Positions 25,187-34,221 are shown, counted from the first letter of the stretch. The stretch: 64,000 nucleotides of DNA from Leisingera sp. SS27 (GCF_028368855.1 NZ_JAQNCY010000002.1:248001-312000); one strand, 5' to 3'. Translations and numbers: made by a program. Notes: generated by a model not told the origin, from the letters alone.

Positions 25187-26215
25187 TTACAGCTGGTAGC
25201 GGCGCATCCGGGTCTGGACGCCAAAGAGGTAGATACAGACCCCCAGCAGGATGATCGCAAACATCGCGCCGGCGATGGCAGAGCCCATGTGCGGATCGCC
25301 AAGCTGCAGCTGGAAGCCGAAGAACGTCCGGTACATGAAGGTGCCAAGGATGTCGGTTGAAAAGTCAGGCCCGGCCAGCGCGCCTTGGGAGGCGTAGATC
25401 AGGTCGAAGGCGTTGAAGTTGCCGACAAAGGTCAGGATGGAGATGATCCCAATCGACGGCAGGATCAGCGGCAGTTTGATCTTCCAGAAAGCGCCCATGC
25501 CGGTGATGCCGTCGACCTCGCCTGCTTCGAGGATTTCCTCGGGAATAGACAAGAGGGCTGCATAGATCAGCATCATCGGGATGCCGATGAATTGCCACAC
25601 CGAAATCAGAGCGAGAGTGGTCAGCGCGTATTCTTCCTTGCCCAGCCAGGGGGCAAACAGTGACTTGAGGCCGACTGCGTCCAGCATAGAGGGCGCGATA
25701 CCCCAGATCGGCGACAGGATCAGTTTCCAGGCAAAACCGACAATCACAAAGCTCAGGATGGTCGGAATGAAAATGGCCGACCGGTAAAGCGCGGCAAAGC
25801 GCAGCCGGGGGTGGCTGAGGATCGCAGCCAGGGCAATGCCGATCGGGTTCTGAACCAGCATGTGAACCAGGAAGAACCAGAAGTTGTTCCCCAGCGCGTT
25901 CCAGAACTGCTCGGACCAAATGGGATCGAAAAAGAGGGTCTGGAAATTGGCCAGGCCGGTGAAGACACGCTCCTGGTCGATCCTGGAATAGAGTGCCAGC
26001 CGCAGCGTGTTGGCCAGAGGAAAGATCATCACCGCCGTATAGATCAGTACCGCGGGCGCAAGAAATACTGCGATGTGCAGACGGGGGCGGCGCCGGGAAG
26101 CGTGTTTTTGCACAGACTTGCCCGTTTCCAGTCTGGAGGCCTCGTTGATGTCCTGGGCAAACGCACTTACATCATTTGCATGTATCGCTTTGCCGGTTTG
26201 TAAAGGGCGGGACAT
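25187..26215 (-). CDS. Sugar ABC transporter permease (MalF type)
   Basis: About 342 residues: a 45-residue cytoplasmic N-terminus, then membrane helices starting with IAVFLAPAVLIYTAVMIFPL. The EAA loop is EAGEVDGITGMGAFWKIKLP. I use the ATG at 26215 because GGAGG lies eight bases upstream; an ATG at 26230 overlaps that ribosome site. The permease pairs with the MalG-type protein encoded next. Confidence 0.91.
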   Translation of the reverse strand: MSRPLQTGKAIHANDVSAFAQDINEASRLETGKSVQKHASRRRPRLHIAVFLAPAVLIYTAVMIFPLANTLRLALYSRIDQERVFTGLANFQTLFFDPIWSEQFWNALGNNFWFFLVHMLVQNPIGIALAAILSHPRLRFAALYRSAIFIPTILSFVIVGFAWKLILSPIWGIAPSMLDAVGLKSLFAPWLGKEEYALTTLALISVWQFIGIPMMLIYAALLSIPEEILEAGEVDGITGMGAFWKIKLPLILPSIGIISILTFVGNFNAFDLIYASQGALAGPDFSTDILGTFMYRTFFGFQLQLGDPHMGSAIAGAMFAIILLGVCIYLFGVQTRMRRYQL

Positions 26216-26279
26216 GAGTACTTCCTCCATGTCTTAGAATTGGTCGGCCGTGCGGGGGCAGGAGGGCCGGCGGGGCCGG

Positions 26280-26309
26280 GTAACAGGGCGCGACAGAGCG
26301 CCCCGTTAC
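26280..26309 (-). terminator. Stem-loop between binding protein and permease
   Basis: A 12-bp inverted repeat with one mismatch (26280-26291 and 26298-26309, loop of six) sits right after the binding-protein stop. There is no T-tract, so it probably protects the 3' end of the abundant binding-protein mRNA, as in mal operons. Confidence 0.5.
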
Positions 26310-26313
26310 AGGC

Positions 26314-27570
26314 TTAGTTCTGTTGCGGAGCGTACCAGCTGGCCAGGCCGTCCTGCAGCTTGGTACCCAGCTCCTCAGGGGAAGCGGTACCTTTGATAGC
26401 CGCGACGGATGCACCCCAGGTCTCGTTTTCGAGATTCGGTGTGCCGCGTGACAGGATCTGATAGGTGGAGCGGATGGTGCTTTCACACTCACCGCGCCAG
26501 CTGACGAATTCCTTGGCTAGGGGATCTTCCAGTTCCACAGGCTCTTTGGACAGAGGGAAAAAGCCCGGCAAAGCATTGCCGAAGATTGCAGCGAACTCCG
26601 GCGAGGCAACCCACGTCAAGAAGGCCTTGGCAGCTTCCGGGTTGTCAGTGGAGGCGTTCATGCCGATGCCGATGTCTGTGTGGTCAGATATATAACAGGT
26701 GTCGCCCGCATTCTGCACCGGCGGCTTGAAGGCGCCCATCTTGAAGTCGGCAAGCGTGTTGAAACCCGAGATTTCCCAGGACCCCGCGGGATAAATGGCG
26801 GCGCGGCCGAGTGTGAACAGATTTTGGCTGTCCGGGTAGGTTTGCGCCTCATAGCCATCGCCCAGGTAGGGGCTCCATTTTGCGAGGGTGGCGTAGGGTG
26901 CGGTCCAGGCTTCATCCGTCAGCTTTTGCTCGCCTGCAATCAAAGCGCGGCGGCCGTTTTCGCCTTTCCAGTAGTTCGGGCCGATGTTGTTGTAGCCCAT
27001 GGTTGCGGCTTCCCACTGGTCGTTGGTGCCCATCGCCATTGGAATATAGCTGCCGTCCTCGCTTATCTTTTCCAGTGCTGCAAAAAAGTCGGCTTCGGTT
27101 TTCGGCACCTCGATACCCAGTTCAGCAAAGGCATCGGCGTTGTAGATGAAGCCGTGAATGACGGAGGCCATCGGCACGCAGAAGCTGGAGGAGCCATCGT
27201 CGGTCTGCCAAGCCGATTTGGCCACGTCAGAGAAGTTACTCATGGCGTCCAAATCGCCGAGATCGGCCAAATGGCCGGCCTGGAACAGGGCCAGCGAAGC
27301 GTCGAAGGGGCGGCAGGTGATCAGGTCACCCGCGGAGCCTGCGTCCAGCTTGGAATTCAGCACTGCGTTGTATTCCGGAGGTGCCGACGGGGTGAATTTC
27401 ACCCTGATACCGGGATGTTTGGCCTCAAAGGCAGGAATAATCTTGTCCTGCCAGAGGGTCAGGTCGTCATTCCGCCAGCTTTCAATAGTCAGGGTTACAT
27501 CGTCCGCCCAGCTTGCCGTGGCGGTTAACGTTGTTGCGGTAAGCACAGCTTTAAGAGTTTTCCGTTTCAT
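26314..27570 (-). CDS. Sugar ABC transporter substrate-binding protein
   Basis: 418 residues with a signal peptide (MKRKTLKAVLTATTLTATASWA) and the family-1 extracellular binding fold (LTIESWRNDDLTLWQDKIIP, then AFEAKHPGIRVKF; later FTLGRAAIYPAGSWEISGF). It captures the sugar in the periplasm. The neighbouring murQ and amino-sugar genes suggest N-acetylglucosamine, N-acetylmuramate or chito-oligosaccharides. The ligand is an inference from context. Confidence 0.9.
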   Translation of the reverse strand: MKRKTLKAVLTATTLTATASWADDVTLTIESWRNDDLTLWQDKIIPAFEAKHPGIRVKFTPSAPPEYNAVLNSKLDAGSAGDLITCRPFDASLALFQAGHLADLGDLDAMSNFSDVAKSAWQTDDGSSSFCVPMASVIHGFIYNADAFAELGIEVPKTEADFFAALEKISEDGSYIPMAMGTNDQWEAATMGYNNIGPNYWKGENGRRALIAGEQKLTDEAWTAPYATLAKWSPYLGDGYEAQTYPDSQNLFTLGRAAIYPAGSWEISGFNTLADFKMGAFKPPVQNAGDTCYISDHTDIGIGMNASTDNPEAAKAFLTWVASPEFAAIFGNALPGFFPLSKEPVELEDPLAKEFVSWRGECESTIRSTYQILSRGTPNLENETWGASVAAIKGTASPEELGTKLQDGLASWYAPQQN

Positions 27571-27596
27571 TGATTCCTCCCATGTTTGATCTTGAG

Positions 27597-28511
27597 TTAG
27601 CTCAGAAGTTGCGGCAGCTTCATCAATGCTGAACGCAGCCGACCCGCGCTGTCCTCCAGCAGCTCAACTGCGTGGCCGGGGGATGCCGCTCCGGCGCAAA
27701 TGAGGATAGCCGGTTTCACGGCGCCATCTGCCAGCTCCAGTGCGGCCTGGGCTGCAGCGGGGGTGGCGCCCGTTACCCGAGTGATAATGCCTTCTGCACG
27801 GTTGCGCAGTTTGGCGTTGTCTGCGCGCAGATTGACCATCATCCCGTCGTGGACATGACCCAGCTTTATTGCCATCAGGCTGGAAAGCATGTTCAAGGCG
27901 ATCTTCTGAGCCGTGCCCGCACCCATGCGAGTTGAACCGGAGATCAGCTCTGGCGGGGTCGTCAGAAGGATCGCGTGGTCGCATTGCGCCAGCAGCGGGC
28001 TACCGGGATTATTGGCAATTCCGATAGTGCAGGCACCTGCGAGGCGGGCTAGACGGGCTGCCTCAAGCGTATAAGGCGTGCTGCCGCTGGCGGAGACTGT
28101 AATGACCGTGTCACTTGAGGAAAGCCCGGCTAGTCCCTCGGCCAGTCCTGCGGTGTCGTCTTCAGTTCCGCCGGGCATGTGTGCGGATTGCGGCAACCCG
28201 CCTGCCATAAGAATGCGGATACGGTCTTCTGCAATGCCGAAAGTGCCGCCCAGTTCCATGGCGTCTGCGGCGGCCATCAATCCGGAGGAGCCTGCTGCGG
28301 CATAGTAAAGGGACCCGCCCGAAGCGAGGCTGCGTGCCATCGCCTTGGCGCCTCCACTAATAGCGCGCAAGGCATGCCTCGGAGCGCCAGCTGCCTCATG
28401 CTGGCCTTTGGCGAGCGCTAAGGCGGCTTCTTCCAGCGGCTGATTGTCCAGCTTGCTGGCGTCGGGGTGGAGTTGCTCAGTCGGGTTTGGCAGCACGTGT
28501 TCTCTCCTCAT
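27597..28511 (-). CDS. murQ: N-acetylmuramic acid 6-phosphate etherase
   Basis: 304 residues with a SIS domain. Family marks are AAGSSGLMAAADAMELGGTFG (Glu of the catalytic pair), SASGSTPYTLEAAR and the strongly conserved LISGSTRMGAGTAQKIALN. MurQ cleaves the D-lactyl ether of MurNAc-6-phosphate to GlcNAc-6-phosphate. It lies 26 bases upstream of the transporter's binding-protein gene and is divergent from the kinase gene. It is somewhat unlike enterobacterial MurQ in its N-terminal half, so a related phospho-sugar role is possible. Confidence 0.87.
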   Translation of the reverse strand: MRREHVLPNPTEQLHPDASKLDNQPLEEAALALAKGQHEAAGAPRHALRAISGGAKAMARSLASGGSLYYAAAGSSGLMAAADAMELGGTFGIAEDRIRILMAGGLPQSAHMPGGTEDDTAGLAEGLAGLSSSDTVITVSASGSTPYTLEAARLARLAGACTIGIANNPGSPLLAQCDHAILLTTPPELISGSTRMGAGTAQKIALNMLSSLMAIKLGHVHDGMMVNLRADNAKLRNRAEGIITRVTGATPAAAQAALELADGAVKPAILICAGAASPGHAVELLEDSAGRLRSALMKLPQLLS

Positions 28512-28527
28512 TGGCGGGAAGCATACC

Positions 28528-28586
28528 TATACAATACCATTTGTCCACCAAAAAAATGATGTCTATATTGGCGCCTTAAATATAGA
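28528..28586. promoter_or_regulatory. Divergent murQ/kinase control region
   Basis: The AT-rich gap between the two divergent operons has a perfect 8-bp dyad, TCTATATT (28562-28569) and AATATAGA (28579-28586). A second imperfect element around ACAATACCATTTGT lies at about 28533-28546. The GntR/HutC regulator encoded in the rightward operon is the natural candidate to bind here and couple both operons. Binding is inferred. Confidence 0.5.
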
Positions 28587-28663
28587 TGAATTTGGAGGGT
28601 CTGAGGGGGAATGGATGTAATTTGGTATTTACTTTGCAACAAAGGCATCATAAAGGTATCAGC

Positions 28664-29542
28664 ATGCTTGAGACAAAAAACAATCCAATCATCGCCGTGG
28701 ATGGCGGCGGAACGACATGCCGGATTGCGTATGCTGATGGAACCCGGCAGGTTCTTGTCGAGACTGGTCCAGCCAACGTTACCAGCGACTACGATGGCGC
28801 TATTGTGCGGTTGAAGGAAGGGTTGGCAGAACTGGCAGCTGGGTTGGATGTTTCACCAGAATTGTTGAAGCGGCTGCCGGCCTATCTTGGGCTGGCCGGC
28901 GTTACGGGCGATCGGATTGCGCGGCGGGTGGCTGCAGACTTGCCTTTGGAGGCTGTGCGTGTCGAGGATGACCGCCATCCCGCACTTGCAGGAGCCCATG
29001 GCGCAGCCGATGGCGCAATTGCCCATTGCGGTACCGGATCGTTCATGGCCTATCAGTCGCAAAGCGTCCGGCGCTTCGCTGGCGGCTGGGGGCCGGTGTT
29101 AGGCGATGAGGCGTCGGCTCAATGGGTTGGCCGCAGGGCATTGGCCGTGACGCTGGACGCCTGGGATGGTCTGGCGGCAAAAACTGCCCTGACAGACGCG
29201 CTGCTGAAGGAATACGGCGGGACCGATGGCATTGTCGCTTTCGCCTCGGATGCTAAGCCGCATGAATTCGGCCAGATTGCGCGCTTAGTGACGGCTGCAG
29301 CAGCTTCTGGGGATGGCATTGCCGCTTCGCTGATGCGCGACGCTGCAGGCCACCTGCTGCAAGGCTTGGAAATGATGGGGTGGACCCCGGCCATGCCGCT
29401 CTGCCTTACCGGGGGCATCGGCCCACACTATGCTGCGTTCCTGCCGGAGAACGCGCAGAATGCGGTTACAAAGCCCAAGGGTGCGCCCATCGATGGTGCC
29501 ATAACTCTGGCCCGGGCTTTTCAAGCGGAGCTGTCAGCATGA
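28664..29542 (+). CDS. BadF/BadG-type amino-sugar kinase (GlcNAc/MurNAc kinase-like)
   Basis: 292 residues from the ATG at 28664, with AAAGG upstream; a longer frame from 28586 is less likely because it starts inside the operator dyad. Ribokinase-like/actin ATPase motifs are AVDGGGTTCRIAYADG (phosphate 1), AHCGTGSFMAY (phosphate 2) and CLTGGIGPHY (adenosine). It is expected to phosphorylate the imported N-acetylated sugar at C6. The operon with murQ and nagA supports GlcNAc and/or MurNAc as substrate. Confidence 0.87.
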   Translation: MLETKNNPIIAVDGGGTTCRIAYADGTRQVLVETGPANVTSDYDGAIVRLKEGLAELAAGLDVSPELLKRLPAYLGLAGVTGDRIARRVAADLPLEAVRVEDDRHPALAGAHGAADGAIAHCGTGSFMAYQSQSVRRFAGGWGPVLGDEASAQWVGRRALAVTLDAWDGLAAKTALTDALLKEYGGTDGIVAFASDAKPHEFGQIARLVTAAAASGDGIAASLMRDAAGHLLQGLEMMGWTPAMPLCLTGGIGPHYAAFLPENAQNAVTKPKGAPIDGAITLARAFQAELSA

Positions 29543-30294
29543 ATGCAACAACTTTCCTCGCTCCTGATGATTGGCTCGAGACCACCGGCGGGCCTCGCTA
29601 TGTCCGGCTGCGTCAACGGCTGGAAGAGGGCATTGAGGCTGGTGTTCTGCCGCCCAACTCCTCTTTGCCGCCAGAGCGGGAGATTGCAGAGATCACCGGG
29701 CTGTCCAGGGTGACTGTGCGCAAGGCCATTCAGGAGCTGGTGAAGCAGGGTGCGATTGTTCAGCGCCAAGGCTCTGGCTCTTTCGTTCGGGAATCCGCGC
29801 CGCGTCTTGAGCAGTCACTCTCCCACCTCACTTCTTTCAGCGAAGATATGCGGCTTCGAGGCATGGAAACCAGCGCCAAGTGGCTTGAACGAGGCGTCTT
29901 CCTTCCCTCGCCAGAGGAGGTGGCGGTGCTTGGGCTGCCAGCTGACGGCCAGGTGGCGAGAATCTGCCGCTTGCGCGAGGCCGGCGGGCGCCCAATGGCT
30001 GTGGAACGTGCTTCGCTGCCGCTGGACATTCTGCCGAACCCGCTGGCTGTTCGCGACTCGCTTTATGAGCTCCTGGAGGAAACCGGCAGTCGGCCGGTGC
30101 GCGCCATTCAGAAGATTTCTGCAGTTAATCTGGAAGAGGAAGACGCGGCTTTGCTGGGTGTGGCCGAAGGTGCAGCCGGGCTTAGCATCCAGCGCATTTC
30201 CTACCTCAACAGCGGCCGTGTTGCAGAGTTCACCAAGTCCAACTACCGCGGCGATGCCTATGACTTTGTGGCTGAGCTGAGGCTTACCCCCTGA
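29539..30294 (+). CDS. GntR/HutC-family regulator (NagR/NagQ-like)
   Basis: 251 residues. The winged helix is at about 15-85 (YVRLRQRLEEGIEAGVLPPN, LPPEREIAEITGLSRVTVRK), then a UTRA ligand-binding domain (LERGVFLPSPEEVAVLG to NYRGDAYDFVAEL). Its ATG overlaps the kinase stop by four bases. HutC-type regulators of this context usually sense an amino-sugar phosphate and repress the nag genes. It is the likely ligand of the divergent dyad region. Confidence 0.88.
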   Translation: MNATTFLAPDDWLETTGGPRYVRLRQRLEEGIEAGVLPPNSSLPPEREIAEITGLSRVTVRKAIQELVKQGAIVQRQGSGSFVRESAPRLEQSLSHLTSFSEDMRLRGMETSAKWLERGVFLPSPEEVAVLGLPADGQVARICRLREAGGRPMAVERASLPLDILPNPLAVRDSLYELLEETGSRPVRAIQKISAVNLEEEDAALLGVAEGAAGLSIQRISYLNSGRVAEFTKSNYRGDAYDFVAELRLTP

Positions 30295-30323
30295 TCCGCA
30301 ACACCGATGGAAAGGCTGACCCG

Positions 30324-31352
30324 ATGACCCCGAACACCACCCTGATGCGACAGGAAATCGAAGAGATCCCCGTCGCGGTCGATCGCTTGCTTAGCAATGG
30401 CGGCGAAGCCCTGGCTGCGGCTGCGGATGTGGCGAGGAATTACGGGCTCAAGTTCATGATTTCGGCCGCGCGCGGCTCTTCGGACCATGCCTGCACCTAT
30501 CTCAAATATGCCAGCGAGCTGCTGCTTGGTTTACCGATGGCGTCGATTGGCCCGTCGGTTGCCTCCGTCTACGGGGCCGAACTGAAGGTTGCCGGCGCTC
30601 TGTGTCTGTCTGTTTCGCAATCAGGGCAGAGCCCGGACATCGTGGAGCTGACCAAAACTGCCCGGAAAGCAGGCGCGGGCACGGTTGCCATCACTAACGA
30701 TCCTGCGTCCCCTCTCGCTTTGGCGGCGGAGGCGGCGCTGCCGCTGCACGCCGGCCCGGAGCGCAGCGTGGCGGCGACGAAGACCTTTGTGACATCACTG
30801 GTTTCCGGGCTGTGGCTGCTGGCTGAACTGAAAGGCGATGCCGAACTCTTGGCAGCATTGCATCGCCTGCCGGAACAGCTTGATGCTGCCACGCGCTGCG
30901 AATGGAGTGCTGCAGCCGCGGCCATTACTGGAAGCTCGCTGTTCACTCTGGGACGCGGGCCCAGCATGGCAATCTCGAACGAGGCGTCGCTGAAATTCAA
31001 GGAAACCTGTCAGATCCATGCGGAAAGCTATTCTTCAGCAGAGGTGCTGCACGGCCCGGTGTCGATCGTGGAGAGCGGCTTTCCGGTCATTGCATTTGCC
31101 GCGAATGATGTCGCGGAGCCGCTCCTGGCGCAAGTCGCTGACACCTTGGCAGCCAAAGGGGCTCAGGTGTTTGCCACAACACCTCTGGCGGCACAGGCCA
31201 ATGTGCTTCCGCATGTCCGCACCGGCCACTGGCTGACAGACCCCGTGGCGGCCATCGTCTCCTTTTATGCGATGGTTGAGCAAGTGGCGGCACAGCGCGG
31301 CATAAACCCGGATGCGCCGCGGCATCTGCGCAAAGTGACGGAAACGGTATGA
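30324..31352 (+). CDS. SIS-domain glucosamine-6-phosphate deaminase (NagB-II type)
   Basis: 342 residues with two SIS domains as in the isomerase half of GlmS, but no glutaminase domain. Motifs are SAARGSSDHACTYLKYASE, SVSQSGQSPDIVELTK, ERSVAATKTFVTS and the C-terminal LRKVTETV. Stand-alone GlmS-like proteins next to nagA act as deaminases, turning glucosamine-6-phosphate into fructose-6-phosphate and ammonia. The nagA start overlaps its stop. Confidence 0.87.
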   Translation: MTPNTTLMRQEIEEIPVAVDRLLSNGGEALAAAADVARNYGLKFMISAARGSSDHACTYLKYASELLLGLPMASIGPSVASVYGAELKVAGALCLSVSQSGQSPDIVELTKTARKAGAGTVAITNDPASPLALAAEAALPLHAGPERSVAATKTFVTSLVSGLWLLAELKGDAELLAALHRLPEQLDAATRCEWSAAAAAITGSSLFTLGRGPSMAISNEASLKFKETCQIHAESYSSAEVLHGPVSIVESGFPVIAFAANDVAEPLLAQVADTLAAKGAQVFATTPLAAQANVLPHVRTGHWLTDPVAAIVSFYAMVEQVAAQRGINPDAPRHLRKVTETV

Positions 31353-32482
31353 GCAGCGGGGCGATTATCTACTGTGGCGGATCTGTCTTCGACGGAGAAA
31401 AGCTGCATAAGGGCGCAGCGCTGCGGCTCGAGGCCGGCCGCATCGCCGCAATTGGCACTGATGCGCCGGCCGGGGGCGCAGACGTGGTCGACCTTAAGGG
31501 CGGCATCCTCGCCCCCGGCTATGTCGATCTGCAAGTGAACGGCGGCGGCGGTGTCATGTTCAATGGAGATCCCTCAGTGGACACCCTGCGGCGCATTGCG
31601 GCTGCCCACCGGACCTTGGGGGCAACCTCGATCCTGCCCACCCTGATCACCGACACTGCTGCCAAGACCCGCGCCGCCATAGCGGCCGCCACGGCGGCTG
31701 TGGCTGAAGGCGTGCCGGGGATTGCAGGACTGCATCTGGAAGGGCCGCATCTGTCGGTATCCCGGAAGGGCGCCCATGACGCCGCATTGATCCGCCCGAT
31801 GGAGGAGGACGATCTGGTCGCACTTGTGGCGGCTGCGCAATCCTTGCCAGCGCTGATGCTAACGGTTGCGCCCGAGAATGTGTCGGTTAATCAGGTGAAA
31901 TCGCTAGTTGCCGCTGGCGCAGTTGTTTCACTGGGCCATAGCGATGCAAACTATGAAACCTGCCTGTCTTACGCAAAAGCGGGTGCATCCTGTGCCACCC
32001 ATCTGTTCAATGCCATGAGCCAGCTGGGCAACCGGGAACCCGGGCTTGTCGGTGCGGTTCTGGCCTCGGGCAGGCTGAGCGCTGGATTGATTGCCGACGG
32101 TGTTCATGTTCACCCTGAATCCATGCGGGCCGCCTGGGCCGCCAAGACGGGGCCGGGCCGGATCTTTCTGGTGAGCGATGCGATGGCACCTGCGGGCACT
32201 GCGCAGGATGCATTCGAGCTTGAAGGCCGTCGGATTTCCAGAAAACAAGGCAAGCTAACGCTGGCGGATGGAACTTTGGCCGGAGCTGATTTGGACCTGA
32301 CTTCCGCTTTGCGGGTTTTGACGTCACAGGTAAATGTTCCACTTGAGGAAGCTCTTGCCTCTGCCACTCGAATCCCGGCTGATCTGATGGGACTTAGCGG
32401 TGCGGGACGGTTGCAAACCGGTAGCCAATGTCCGCTGATCCGCATTGCAGGCGATCTAAACGAAGTAGAGGTGCTCGCCTGA
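31349..32482 (+). CDS. nagA: N-acetylglucosamine-6-phosphate deacetylase
   Basis: 377 residues of the amidohydrolase fold. LHLEGPHLS supplies the metal-binding Glu, LGHSDANYE and ATHLFNAM the histidines, and LVSDAMAPAG the catalytic Asp. It removes acetate from GlcNAc-6-phosphate, the product of both MurQ and the kinase. ATGA overlap with the deaminase gene makes it the last gene of this transcript before a 226-bp gap. Confidence 0.93.
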   Translation: MSSGAIIYCGGSVFDGEKLHKGAALRLEAGRIAAIGTDAPAGGADVVDLKGGILAPGYVDLQVNGGGGVMFNGDPSVDTLRRIAAAHRTLGATSILPTLITDTAAKTRAAIAAATAAVAEGVPGIAGLHLEGPHLSVSRKGAHDAALIRPMEEDDLVALVAAAQSLPALMLTVAPENVSVNQVKSLVAAGAVVSLGHSDANYETCLSYAKAGASCATHLFNAMSQLGNREPGLVGAVLASGRLSAGLIADGVHVHPESMRAAWAAKTGPGRIFLVSDAMAPAGTAQDAFELEGRRISRKQGKLTLADGTLAGADLDLTSALRVLTSQVNVPLEEALASATRIPADLMGLSGAGRLQTGSQCPLIRIAGDLNEVEVLA

Positions 32483-32567
32483 ACTAAATTCAATCTGCAT
32501 GGCGGTGAGCGGGAGTTCACCAGTGCCCTTCAGAACCGGGATCCTAGCCCCGGGTTGTCATCACTCA

Positions 32568-32587
32568 AAATGTTAGCGTTACCTTTT
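32568..32587. promoter_or_regulatory. LacI-type operator-like sequence before zwf
   Basis: TGTTAGCGTTACC at 32571-32583, flanked by A and T runs, resembles half-conserved LacI-family operators (ideal TGTTAGCGCTAACA). It lies about 130 bases ahead of zwf. The right half is degenerate and no LacI gene is in the window, so this is tentative. Confidence 0.3.
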
Positions 32588-32708
32588 TTGAGTGGCCTGC
32601 CAAATGCCAGAGAAGTGAAAATGCACAAAATCGATCCGCAAGTTCCGCAGTATCGCACAGGGCTTCCAACTCCGCTTCACGCGACCTATCAGAAGGCAGG
32701 TTAAGACT

Positions 32709-34169
32709 GTGGTTTCCCGCGTCATTCCAGTTGATCCTTTTGACCTCGTGCTGTTTGGCGCGACCGGTGACTTGGCCCGCCGAAAAATCCTGCCAGCCCT
32801 GTTCCACCGTTTTCAGATCGGCCAATTTAACACTGATTGCCGGATCATCGGCACCTCGCGCAGCGAGCTGACCGCAGAAGAGTTCCGAAATCAGACTGCA
32901 GACGCGATCCGCGAATTCGGCCAGCAAGTAGAGACCACCCCCAAGGAGATCGCTTCATTCACAGCGCTGCTGGACTATGCCGCCGTAGATGTCCGCGGCG
33001 ATGCCGGGTGGGATGAGATCCGCGGCAAGCTGCGTGACGATGCAGTCCGCGCCTTCTACTTGTCGGTTGGCCCGTCGCTGTTCACCGACATCGCCCGCCG
33101 TCTCAGCGAGACGGGCATCGCCACTCCAGAAAGCCGCATTGTTCTTGAAAAGCCCTTTGGCCATGACCTCGCCTCAGCTCAGGCTCTGAACGCCGCTCTC
33201 CGAAAGCATTTCGAAGAGCAGCAGATCTACAGGATCGACCATTATCTGGGCAAGGAGACAGTGCAGAACCTGATGGCTCTGCGCTTCGCTAACTCACTGT
33301 TCGAACCGCTGTGGAACTCGTCCCACATCGACCATGTGCAAATCACAGTGGCGGAAAGCATCGGCGTTGAAGGACGCGGCGAGTACTATGACAAATCCGG
33401 TGCCATGCGGGACATGGTGCAGAACCACTTGATGCAGCTTCTGTGCCTGACGGCAATGGAGCCGCCCGCGCAATTTACACCCAATTCGGTACGGGACGAG
33501 AAGGTCAAGGTGATCGAGGCGCTGCGCCCGGTTCCGCAGGCCAGCATTGCCCGTGGTCAGTACCGCAGCAGAAACATTTCGCAGAGCGGCGATGGCTACC
33601 GCGATCATGCATGCAATGCCGCCAGCCGTACTGAAAGCTACATTGCTCTCAAGGTTGAAGTGGCAAACTGGCGTTGGGCAGGCACACCCTTTTATCTGCG
33701 CACCGGCAAACGCCTGCGAGAGCGGGTCAGCGAAATTGCAGTCTATTTCCGCGACCCGCCGCACAACATCTTTGAAGGCTCCGGTCCTGTGCATGGCAAT
33801 GTGCTGGTGATCCGCCTGCAGCCGGATGAGGGCATAACTCTGAAAACCACAATCAAGGATCCAGGGCCTGGCGGCATGCGGCTGACTGGTGCGAACCTGG
33901 ATATGACCTTTGCCGATGAGCTGGCGGAATCAGGGCGCCCGCAGGACGCCTATGAGCGGCTGATCATGGATGTGATCCGCGGCAACCAGACGCTGTTCAT
34001 GCGCGGAGACGAAGTTGAGGCTGCCTGGGCCTGGGCCGATCCGATCATCGCCGGCTGGCAGGATACTGGAGACACGCCGCAGCCTTATGACAGCGGCAGT
34101 TCCGGCCCCGACGATTCTCTGCTGCTGATCCACCGGGATGGCCGCCGCTGGCGCAGTATCGGAGCATAA
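32709..34169 (+). CDS. zwf: Glucose-6-phosphate 1-dehydrogenase
   Basis: 486 residues from a GTG start. The nucleotide-binding site is LFGATGDLARRKILPALF, the active-site signature is RIDHYLGKETVQNLM (about residues 178-192), and EKPFGHDLASAQ is conserved. It oxidises glucose-6-phosphate to 6-phosphogluconolactone and is the entry to the Entner-Doudoroff route encoded next. The normal length indicates an intact enzyme. Confidence 0.95.
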   Translation: MVSRVIPVDPFDLVLFGATGDLARRKILPALFHRFQIGQFNTDCRIIGTSRSELTAEEFRNQTADAIREFGQQVETTPKEIASFTALLDYAAVDVRGDAGWDEIRGKLRDDAVRAFYLSVGPSLFTDIARRLSETGIATPESRIVLEKPFGHDLASAQALNAALRKHFEEQQIYRIDHYLGKETVQNLMALRFANSLFEPLWNSSHIDHVQITVAESIGVEGRGEYYDKSGAMRDMVQNHLMQLLCLTAMEPPAQFTPNSVRDEKVKVIEALRPVPQASIARGQYRSRNISQSGDGYRDHACNAASRTESYIALKVEVANWRWAGTPFYLRTGKRLRERVSEIAVYFRDPPHNIFEGSGPVHGNVLVIRLQPDEGITLKTTIKDPGPGGMRLTGANLDMTFADELAESGRPQDAYERLIMDVIRGNQTLFMRGDEVEAAWAWADPIIAGWQDTGDTPQPYDSGSSGPDDSLLLIHRDGRRWRSIGA

Positions 34170-34170
34170 G

Positions 34171-34221
34171 ATGGCTTCTCTGATCTCCGCCCTCGCAAAT
34201 GACAGCAAAGGCACGACATGA
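34171..34221 (+). CDS. 16-codon open frame between zwf and edd
   Basis: ATG at 34171 with GGAG seven bases upstream encodes 16 residues ([16 protein letters not shown]), and its TGA overlaps the edd ATG. In many related bacteria pgl occupies this place. The tiny frame may be a leader coupling edd translation to zwf, or the scar of a deleted pgl. No function is known. Confidence 0.35.
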   Translation: MASLISALANDSKGTT

